Shown in pieces: positions 56,285 through 64,000 of a DNA stretch of 64,000 nucleotides. This DNA is from Ruegeria sp. Alg231-54. GTDB lineage: Bacteria; Pseudomonadota; Alphaproteobacteria; Rhodobacterales; Rhodobacteraceae. Below the pieces are notes generated by a model. That model worked only from the letters and a program-made list of their open reading frames with translations. It was not told where the DNA came from and ran no database searches. The position numbers and the translations under genes are program-made. Positions within the stretch are counted from its first letter, which is position 1. Each line of letters opens with the position of its first letter. Location of the stretch: positions 1 to 64,000 of the forward strand of contig NZ_FREZ01000010.1 in assembly GCF_900143525.1 (NCBI RefSeq). The letters run 5' to 3'.

Positions 56285-57006
56285 GCTTCACCACCTTCCA
56301 CGGGAGCTTCTTCCGCAGGTGCTTCAGTTGCAGCACCTTTTACGGCTGCCGGGAAAGGCAGGCCTTCCGGTGCTTTCTTCTTGACGGCGTCCTTGACGGT
56401 AACCCAGCCCGATTTCGGTCCGGGAACGGCGCCTTTGATGAAGACCAGACCACGGTCGGCGTCGGTTTTGACGACTTCCAGGTTCTGGGTGGTTACACGG
56501 GCAGCACCCATGTGACCGGCCATCTTCTTGCCTTTGAAAACCTTGCCCGGGTCCTGACACTGACCGGTCGAACCGTGCGAACGGTGGCTGATCGAAACAC
56601 CGTGCGAGGCGCGAAGGCCACCGAAGTTGTGGCGCTTCATTGCACCGGCAAAGCCTTTACCGATCGAGGTGCCCGAAACGTCAACTTTCTGACCTTCCAG
56701 GAAGTGTTCTGCCGAAATCTCGGCGCCCACTTCGATCAGGCCATCTTCGGAGACGCGGAACTCGGCCAGCTTACGCTTGGGCTCGACCTTTGCAGCGGCA
56801 TAGTGACCGCGCATGGCCTTCGAGGTGCGTTTTGCTTTGGCAGCACCTGCGCCCAGCTGAACGGCAGTGTAGCCGTCTTTGTCAGCGGTCCGCTGTGCAA
56901 CGACCTGCAGGCCGTCCAGGTGAAGAACGGTCACAGGGATCTGCTTGCCGTCTTCCATGAACAGGCGGGTCATGCCTACTTTTTTTGCGATAATACCAGA
57001 GCGCAT
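56281..57006 (-). CDS. rplC: 50S ribosomal protein L3
   Basis: A 241-residue protein: [20 protein letters not shown], the [20 protein letters not shown] core loop, and [21 protein letters not shown]3 starts large-subunit assembly. It has an alanine/glutamate-rich C-terminal extension ([13 protein letters not shown]). Confidence 0.98.
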   Translation of the reverse strand: MRSGIIAKKVGMTRLFMEDGKQIPVTVLHLDGLQVVAQRTADKDGYTAVQLGAGAAKAKRTSKAMRGHYAAAKVEPKRKLAEFRVSEDGLIEVGAEISAEHFLEGQKVDVSGTSIGKGFAGAMKRHNFGGLRASHGVSISHRSHGSTGQCQDPGKVFKGKKMAGHMGAARVTTQNLEVVKTDADRGLVFIKGAVPGPKSGWVTVKDAVKKKAPEGLPFPAAVKGAATEAPAEEAPVEGGEA

Positions 57007-57024
57007 AATCTATACCCTCCGATC

Positions 57025-57339
57025 TTACGACTGCAGCTTGATCTCGACGTCCACACCAGCGGCGAGGTCGAGCTTCATCAGCGCGTCAACGGTCTGGGGG
57101 GTCGGATCAACGATGTCGAGCAGACGCTTGTGCGTGCGGATCTCGAACTGGTCGCGGGATTTCTTGTCAACGTGAGGGCCACGGAGAACCGTGAACTTCT
57201 CGATCTTGTTCGGCAGCGGGATCGGGCCGCGCACGTTCGCGCCGGTCCGCTTGGCAGTGTTGACGATCTCTTGCGTGCTGGCATCCAGAACGCGATAGTC
57301 AAATGCCTTCAGCCGAATACGGATGTTTTGGCTTTGCAT
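57025..57339 (-). CDS. rpsJ: 30S ribosomal protein S10
   Basis: A 104-residue protein: [40 protein letters not shown] and [21 protein letters not shown]10 is a 30S head protein and also the NusE antitermination factor. It heads the S10 unit; its usual neighbour tuf is 1.6 kb away, with a dipeptidase gene between. Confidence 0.98.
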   Translation of the reverse strand: MQSQNIRIRLKAFDYRVLDASTQEIVNTAKRTGANVRGPIPLPNKIEKFTVLRGPHVDKKSRDQFEIRTHKRLLDIVDPTPQTVDALMKLDLAAGVDVEIKLQS

Positions 57340-57410
57340 AATAACAGCCTTTTATCAGGCGTTGAGGTTGAGAGGAGGACAAGCGCGCATCGCCAACCCT
57401 CTTCGAACCC

Positions 57411-57433
57411 AAAAGGCGGGAATCACCCCGCCT
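57411..57433 (-). terminator. hairpin between the dipeptidase gene and rpsJ
   Basis: Read leftward: AGGCGGG, loop of six bases, CCCGCCT and four Ts. It probably ends the dipeptidase transcript; alternatively it could be part of the S10 leader, since no promoter could be placed with confidence on either side. Confidence 0.65.
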
Positions 57434-57555
57434 CGATGTTCCTGTAGAGAACTCGCGCGATCTACAGGGGTTGATGGGGTTTGGCAAGGGGGAATTGAAC
57501 TGGGCTCGCTAGTGCTCTCAGACCAACTTCAGCGCAATTTGCCTGTCACTGAAAA

Positions 57556-58818
57556 TCAGCGTGTGGGGAAAAGCTCTCGAAACTCTTCTCGCATACGCAA
57601 TCGCTCTGGATACTCCAAAAGGAATTGTTGTGGTGGTTTCCCCTCCCAGACCTGAGCGTAGACACGCATCTTGTTGCCACCATAAATCTTTGCAAGGTCT
57701 TCGTTGGAGTATCCGCGTGCCCAAAGATCATCCGTAATGGCGGCCAATATCTTGGCCAACTCGCCATTGCCTGTAGCACCATTGTTGAACGCATCAATCA
57801 TGTAACCGCCGTCGTCATACATGCTGGCATTCGCGGTCGCGAACTCGACGACGAGCTCAGTTGAAAACATGTCGTCGGTTGCGATGCCCACATGATCTTT
57901 TCCGACCAACTGCACATAGTAATCGATCATGTCAGCTGCTTGTTTAGGAGAAATATCCTCTGGCCAAACACCATCCATCATCCACTCAGTGAACGTCGGA
58001 GAGACATAGCCGCCAGACTCGGCAGCTCTGATTGCTTCATCGTCTGGAATGGCTCGATAGCAACCACGCGGTGTCGCGTTCGGTTCGCTCTTATACAAAC
58101 CCGCAGGTATCGAATGGGTATAGACGAATGGAACGCCGGGATAATTGCTCTCCATATAGGCCATAGCGTCATTGGCCGTCCGAGATCCGGTGTGGCTGAG
58201 GTCCAACAGAATTCCGAAACGAACCATCTCGTCAATGACCGACTTGCCCCAAGGCGTCAGCCCGATGTCATTTCCATTGTAGGCCGCCAATTGTCCTGAC
58301 CCAGTCCTGAAAATGTCATTGTAAGCCAAGATCATGCTTTTGATCCCCAAGTCCTTGAGCAATGCCATCTTCTTGAGATCACCATTTAGGATCGTGGCGG
58401 TTTGACTGTTCCAGATGACAGCAGTTTTTCCCTGAGCATGAGCAGCCTCGATGTCTCGCGTCTGATTCACAACCAGATAGTTTTCCGGTTGCTCAGCCAT
58501 TGCCGCTCGAAAATGGTAGTGCTGCTCCAAGAGCGTCTCGAAAGACATGTCTGCAGCCGCAAGGGTCATTTCGTGCCCCGTAATTCCATTTTCGCGCGCG
58601 CGTTTAAAATAGGTGTGCAACTGCTCGTATTCCGTCCACCCGGTTCCATAAGGGCTGGCGAGCATACCCAATACAATCGTATCTTTAACGAACTGCTTTG
58701 CCGCGTCCGATGCCTCCCAAACCTTGCTTTCTTCGCTGGCAGAAACCGGAGTGATAGCTATCGTTAGAAGGCTCAATAGGACTAGGGCTATTTTCACGAT
58801 TGCGCTCCCAAATCTCAC
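57556..58818 (-). CDS. M19 (membrane dipeptidase) family protein
   Basis: A 420-residue protein with a signal peptide ([20 protein letters not shown], cleavage after SA). It has the M19 pattern in [32 protein letters not shown] and [11 protein letters not shown]. The HxD zinc ligands that open most M19 enzymes (in a DGHND-like motif) are not seen: the equivalent place reads [16 protein letters not shown]. It may therefore bind metal differently or act on another substrate. It lies alone between tuf and rpsJ and has lower GC than its neighbours, a hint of transfer. Confidence 0.82.
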   Translation of the reverse strand: MRFGSAIVKIALVLLSLLTIAITPVSASEESKVWEASDAAKQFVKDTIVLGMLASPYGTGWTEYEQLHTYFKRARENGITGHEMTLAAADMSFETLLEQHYHFRAAMAEQPENYLVVNQTRDIEAAHAQGKTAVIWNSQTATILNGDLKKMALLKDLGIKSMILAYNDIFRTGSGQLAAYNGNDIGLTPWGKSVIDEMVRFGILLDLSHTGSRTANDAMAYMESNYPGVPFVYTHSIPAGLYKSEPNATPRGCYRAIPDDEAIRAAESGGYVSPTFTEWMMDGVWPEDISPKQAADMIDYYVQLVGKDHVGIATDDMFSTELVVEFATANASMYDDGGYMIDAFNNGATGNGELAKILAAITDDLWARGYSNEDLAKIYGGNKMRVYAQVWEGKPPQQFLLEYPERLRMREEFRELFPTR

Positions 58819-58892
58819 TGCTGCTTTTGGGATAATGCATGCAAAGCAACAATCAGGGTAGTACGAAATCTAATTTTTGAATTTAATCGGTA

Positions 58893-58922
58893 TGAAAAAG
58901 GGCGTCCCGAGGGACGCCCTTT
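58893..58922 (-). terminator. terminator after tuf
   Basis: Read leftward: AAAGGGCGTCCC, then GGGACGCCCTTT and more Ts: twelve pairs with a very tight turn, 33 bp after the tuf stop. Confidence 0.95.
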
Positions 58923-58955
58923 CTTTAGTTCAACCGATTGGGTGGCAGAGCCGCC

Positions 58956-60131
<1,176 letters not shown>

Positions 60132-60244
60132 TGCTCAGGCGCCCTTTTGCGATTGGGGGGACCCGTGGTCCCGTGGTTACATCTGCGCGCGCGAGATATT
60201 GGGTTCAAAGGGGAAAATCAAGCACATCCTGCGTGAAAAGCTGG

Positions 60245-60838
60245 TCAAGACGCCGGATTTTGGGTGACCTCGACGGATTCCAACGGCTGGATCAGGTCGG
60301 GACGCCGGTCAAACCAGCCGTTGTCCTTGTGTTCCTCGGCAAGCCATTCCTCGACACGATCGGCAACCTTGAGCGCCAAACCGTCCATTTGCTCTTCTCT
60401 GGTGCGGGTATGTCCAGATCCCGTAAGAGCGCTTTCACCGGTCGTGTCTTCAAGAACCTGGAACTTTTTGCCTTTGGCGAGAAACTCTTTTTTACGCACG
60501 TCGTAAACGTTCACCAGAACGATTGCCGTGCTTTTGGGATTGTAGATCACCGGCACACCCGGAGGGGCCAGCATAAACCCCTCAAGACTGATTCCTATGT
60601 CGTATTCCTGTGCACCCTCATACCGGCCAAGCCGAATATTCACGGCGTTCTGAATGGCGTCTTCCCACTCTTTAGGCGTCGCTTCCCGCGACACCGGCCC
60701 CTTCCTTGCCTTCTCGGCAAAGGCATAATTGACGCGCAATTTGAATTCGCCCAGCGACTCAGGCTCTTCGTAAACCTGTGTCTGCGTGCACGCGCCCATC
60801 AGGGCCAGTCCGGTAATCAGGGTCAAAGCTCGCAACAT
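60245..60838 (-). CDS. lipoprotein of unknown function
   Basis: A 197-residue protein with a lipoprotein signal (TLITGLALMGAC, lipobox cysteine at residue 17). The mature part is charged, with EFKLRVNYAFAEKARKGPVS, NIRLGRYEGAQEYDIGISLE and VLVNVYDVRKKEFLAKGKKF. I do not recognise the family. It lies between tuf and parC, leftward; the 98 bp before parC's end show nothing I recognise. Confidence 0.75.
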   Translation of the reverse strand: MLRALTLITGLALMGACTQTQVYEEPESLGEFKLRVNYAFAEKARKGPVSREATPKEWEDAIQNAVNIRLGRYEGAQEYDIGISLEGFMLAPPGVPVIYNPKSTAIVLVNVYDVRKKEFLAKGKKFQVLEDTTGESALTGSGHTRTREEQMDGLALKVADRVEEWLAEEHKDNGWFDRRPDLIQPLESVEVTQNPAS

Positions 60839-60936
60839 GTTCTCGTCTCGATTTGCCTGTTTTTCTTTGATCTAGCGCAACGATACGGCTTGTGCCAAGC
60901 CGTATCGGCAGAATTCCACCTGCAAACGCCATTTGC

Positions 60937-63285
60937 TCACGAGAACTTATAGTCCCGTGGGAAACCATAAGGCGCTTTTTTGCCAACACTGGCCCGTTTG
61001 GCCAGCCACTGTGACATGTCCGCCTCGTGCCGCGTTTTGTCACCACCCATGGACCACCTGAGCCCCTCTTCCCAGTTGAATGTGGTGATGTCGGACAGGC
61101 CGCCATCCAGTTCCAGTGTCCCCTGTCGGCCGCGCGCCATATTGTATTTTTGCAGGCGTACGCCCTTACCGCGCCCCATTTCGGGCAGCTCTTCCACTGG
61201 GAACACCAGGAACTTGCCGTTCTGCGACACAACCGCGACGTGATCGCCCGAAACGGGCTTACAGATCATCGCCGTCTCGTCAGCTTTGACGTTCAGCACC
61301 TGCTTCCCGTTGCGGGTCTGGGCCAACACGTCATCTTCGGGCACCATGAAACCGTTACCCGCGTCTGACGCCACCAACAGCTTGCGCCCTGGTTTGTGGA
61401 TCAGGATGTCGATGATCTGCGCCTCGTTCGGCAGGTCGACCATCAGGCGCAGCGGTTCGCCCATACCGCGCCCGCCCGGCAGATTGGCGGCGCTGAGCGT
61501 GTAGAATCGCCCGTTCGAGGCAAACACCAGCAAGCGGTCAGTCGTCTCGGCGTGGAATATGAAACGCGGGCCGTCGCCGTCCTTGAACTTTAACTCGCGC
61601 TTCAGGTCGATGTGACCGGTCATGGCACGTATCCAGCCCATCTGAGAGCAAACAACCGTAATCGGTTCTTTGTCGATCATCGCCTCAAGCGGCACTTCTT
61701 CAACCTGCCCGGCTTCGGCGAATTGGGTTCGACGCGCGCCACCTTCATAGTCTTTGCCAAAGGTCTTCTTGGTCTCTTTCAACTGCTCGGCGATTTTGGC
61801 CCATTGCAGGGCCGGGTCAGCCAGCAGGTCTTCGAGATTGGCGCGTTCCAGCATCAATGCGTCACGTTCGCGGACCAGTTCCATCTCTTCCAACCGGCGC
61901 AAGCTGCGCAGGCGCATGTTGAGGATCGCATCGACCTGAACCTCGGACAATTCACCCTCGCCCGGTTTGGGCGACACATAGTCGGCCTCGCTGGTGGCGC
62001 GGATATGGTCGATGCCCCAATCCTCACGCATCAGCGCGGCTTTGGGGTCGTCGTCGTAGCGGATGATGTCGATCACACGGTCGAGGTTGAGGAAGGCAAC
62101 AATAAAGCCCTCCAACACTTCCAGCCGGTGGTCGATCTTCGCCATGCGGTGACGCGAACGGCGCAGCAGCACCTCTTTCCGGTGATCAAGGAAAGCGCGC
62201 AGCACTTCCTTCATTGAGCAGACCTTGGGCGTCACCCCGTCGATCAGCACGTTCATGTTCAAGCTGAATCGCACCTCAAGGTCCGAACTGCGATAGAGCA
62301 TGCCCATCAAAACCTCAGGGTCCACGTTCTTGGAGCGCGGTTCGAGGATCAGGCGGATGTCATCTGCGGATTCGTCGCGTACGTCGGCAAGGATCGGGAT
62401 TTTCTTGGTCTGGATCAGTTCCGCGATCTTTTCGATCAGTTTGGATTTCTGAACTTGATAAGGGATCTCGGTGACAATGATCTGCCACTGGCCGCGGCCC
62501 AGATCTTCGACCTCGTATTTGCACCGCAGACGGAAAGATCCACGCCCGGTTCGATAAGCCTGCGCAATATTCTCTGGGGGCTCGACGATAATGCCACCGG
62601 TCGGGAAGTCCGGACCCGGCACATAGTTCAGCAACGTATCATCGCGGGCATCCGGCACCTTGATCAGATGCAGACAGGCATCACACAGCTCGGCAATATT
62701 GTGCGGCGGGATGTTCGTTGCCATGCCCACCGCGATTCCGCTGGACCCATTGGCCAGCAGGTTCGGAAACTGCGCCGGCAGTACGACCGGCTCGGACAGC
62801 GTGCCATCATAGTTGTCGCGGAAATCGACGGCGTCTTCGTTCAGCCCCTCAAGCAACGCTTCGGCCACGATGGTCATCCGAGCCTCTGTGTATCGTGAGG
62901 CCGCCGGGTTATCACCGTCGATATTGCCAAAGTTGCCCTGCCCGTCGACCAGCGGGTAGCGAACGTTGAAATCCTGCGCCAGACGCGCCATCGCGTCATA
63001 AATCGCGGCATCGCCATGCGGGTGATAGTTACCCATCACGTCGCCGGAAATCTTGGCGGATTTACGGAACCCACCGGTTGCACTGAGTCGAAGCTCGCGC
63101 ATGGCATAGAGGATTCGCCTGTGCACAGGCTTCAGCCCATCGCGCGCATCAGGCAATGCCCGGTGCATGATGGTGGACAGCGCATAGGTCAGATAGCGTT
63201 CGCCAATCGCGCGGCGCAGCGGTTCAGCTATCTCGCCCCCATTGTCGGGGGCCTCCATATTGGGGTCGTCGATCGTATCGTTCAT
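60937..63285 (-). CDS. parC: DNA topoisomerase IV subunit A
   Basis: A 782-residue protein: [20 protein letters not shown], the active-site tyrosine Tyr132 in [12 protein letters not shown], and a C-terminal beta-pinwheel with repeats such as [20 protein letters not shown]. It decatenates daughter chromosomes. At the position of E. coli ParC Ser80 it has alanine ([12 protein letters not shown]) and aspartate at the Glu84 position, the quinolone-related region. The ATG used begins [13 protein letters not shown]; a few upstream residues are optional. Confidence 0.95.
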   Translation of the reverse strand: MNDTIDDPNMEAPDNGGEIAEPLRRAIGERYLTYALSTIMHRALPDARDGLKPVHRRILYAMRELRLSATGGFRKSAKISGDVMGNYHPHGDAAIYDAMARLAQDFNVRYPLVDGQGNFGNIDGDNPAASRYTEARMTIVAEALLEGLNEDAVDFRDNYDGTLSEPVVLPAQFPNLLANGSSGIAVGMATNIPPHNIAELCDACLHLIKVPDARDDTLLNYVPGPDFPTGGIIVEPPENIAQAYRTGRGSFRLRCKYEVEDLGRGQWQIIVTEIPYQVQKSKLIEKIAELIQTKKIPILADVRDESADDIRLILEPRSKNVDPEVLMGMLYRSSDLEVRFSLNMNVLIDGVTPKVCSMKEVLRAFLDHRKEVLLRRSRHRMAKIDHRLEVLEGFIVAFLNLDRVIDIIRYDDDPKAALMREDWGIDHIRATSEADYVSPKPGEGELSEVQVDAILNMRLRSLRRLEEMELVRERDALMLERANLEDLLADPALQWAKIAEQLKETKKTFGKDYEGGARRTQFAEAGQVEEVPLEAMIDKEPITVVCSQMGWIRAMTGHIDLKRELKFKDGDGPRFIFHAETTDRLLVFASNGRFYTLSAANLPGGRGMGEPLRLMVDLPNEAQIIDILIHKPGRKLLVASDAGNGFMVPEDDVLAQTRNGKQVLNVKADETAMICKPVSGDHVAVVSQNGKFLVFPVEELPEMGRGKGVRLQKYNMARGRQGTLELDGGLSDITTFNWEEGLRWSMGGDKTRHEADMSQWLAKRASVGKKAPYGFPRDYKFS

Positions 63286-63487
63286 ATATGATGTGATACG
63301 CCGCAAGCGCGCTCTGGTAAAGCAATCAGCTTAGATTTTGCTGGGGACAAGTCGCGCTTTTTGCAACAGGGGGAGACAAGTCCCGGAATTCCCCCGGTTT
63401 TCGACTCGGACCGCAAAATATGGTAGGCTGTCTTCATTAGACTGCTGCCGATTTCTTGTACCTAACGATTGACCTGGGGGATGCGCC

Positions 63488-64000
63488 ATGACGCGCCTTA
63501 TTATTTTGACTTTCACCGCACTTGGCTGGTGTTTTTACGTTATGAGCGGCGGACCAGATTTCGAGCCGCGCGGCTTGCGTAGCGATCAACCTGTGCGCGT
63601 TGCCTCTGTATCCCAATCTGCGGAGGTAGCACCCACCCGGGTAGAAGAACTTGTGACCAGTGTGGCCCTACGGACTCCGACGGTTCGTACACAACCCCAA
63701 CCTGAAACCGAAGAGATCGTGCAGATCGTGCCCGAACCCGCCAGCCTTCCGTCTCTTTCTGGCCTATCGGTGTTCGACGATCAAACCGCAAACATAACGC
63801 TTGCTTCGCTGGAAGACGGCGTGGCGGGTTTGCGTCAGACCGATGAAGCGCCCCTACCGGAAACATCAGAGGCCGCGGCGATTCCCGAACCTGAAAAAGA
63901 CATCCGCGAAATCTCGGGAACGCGGGTGAACATGCGCGATGGGCCCGGCACCATATACCCAATTGTCGGCAAAGCGGCCATCGGACAAAAGGTCGAAGTG
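63488..64000 (+). CDS. SH3-domain protein, start of gene, runs off the window
   Basis: The first 171 codons of a protein: hydrophobic N-terminus TRLIILTFTALGWCFYVMSG (signal or anchor), a long Pro/Glu/Val-rich linker (TPTVRTQPQPETEEIVQIVP), then VNMRDGPGTIYPIVGKAAIG, the start of a bacterial SH3 domain. The frame is open to the window end. GGGGGAT precedes the ATG. SH3 proteins of this kind bind cell-wall or protein ligands; the role is unknown. It is divergent from parC across about 200 bp with no clear signals. Confidence 0.82.
   Translation, partial: MTRLIILTFTALGWCFYVMSGGPDFEPRGLRSDQPVRVASVSQSAEVAPTRVEELVTSVALRTPTVRTQPQPETEEIVQIVPEPASLPSLSGLSVFDDQTANITLASLEDGVAGLRQTDEAPLPETSEAAAIPEPEKDIREISGTRVNMRDGPGTIYPIVGKAAIGQKVEV

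Overview
The window looks like chromosomal DNA from a marine alphaproteobacterium of the Roseobacter group (Rhodobacteraceae). The evidence is the high GC content, the bztABCD amino-acid transporter, the rpmH-rnpA-yidD-yidC-MOSC-engB-argB gene order, a DUF1127 protein, an ATP12-type assembly factor, and r-protein sequences of alphaproteobacterial type. The genus cannot be fixed from the sequence alone.

Layout. (1) 1-3,510 is an accessory edge: a truncated IS3-family element, then a coupled DUF3489-DUF2924-large serine recombinase module, an array of TTCCCTG repeats, and tRNA-Arg(ACG). (2) 3,571-7,126 carries a leftward TVP38 membrane protein, a mercuric-reductase-like flavoprotein and a sensor kinase. 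(3) 7,423-19,820 is a rightward block: rpmH, rnpA, yidD, a frameshifted aidB-like gene, ttcA, an EAL protein, yidC, a MOSC protein, engB, a DUF2946 and PepSY pair, argB, a ferredoxin and a SixA-type phosphatase. (4) 19,869-31,070 is leftward: bztABCD, an ATP12-like chaperone, a HAD phosphatase, an RluA-type pseudouridine synthase, rarA, a DegP protease and a TauD-type oxygenase. (5) 31,229-60,131 holds the ribosomal protein super-cluster from rplQ and rpoA to tuf, all leftward. (6) 60,245-64,000 has a lipoprotein, parC, and the start of an SH3-domain protein.

The r-protein cluster is not contiguous. It is cut into terminator-ended units: tuf / rpsJ-rplC-rplD-rplW / rplB-rpsS-rplV-rpsC-rplP / rpmC through rpmD / rplO-secY-adk-rpsM-rpsK-rpoA-rplQ. 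Accessory genes sit in each gap: a dipeptidase; a 5.2 kb block between rplW and rplB; a hydrolase, cold-shock protein, oxygenase and AA_synth protein; and a MarR-monooxygenase block with a glycosyltransferase.

The most unusual structure is in the rplW-rplB gap. Three extra copies of the 3' end of rplW, in different states of decay, lie in the same orientation as rplW. Each lies a few bases to a few tens of bases downstream of an accessory gene (aldose epimerase, fatty-acid desaturase, a 58-residue protein). The arrangement reads as a row of gene-plus-rplW-tail units. Two of the copies break at the same short sequence, which points to repeated insertion or recombination at the end of rplW. A second unusual feature is the phased TTCCCTG repeat array beside the serine recombinase.
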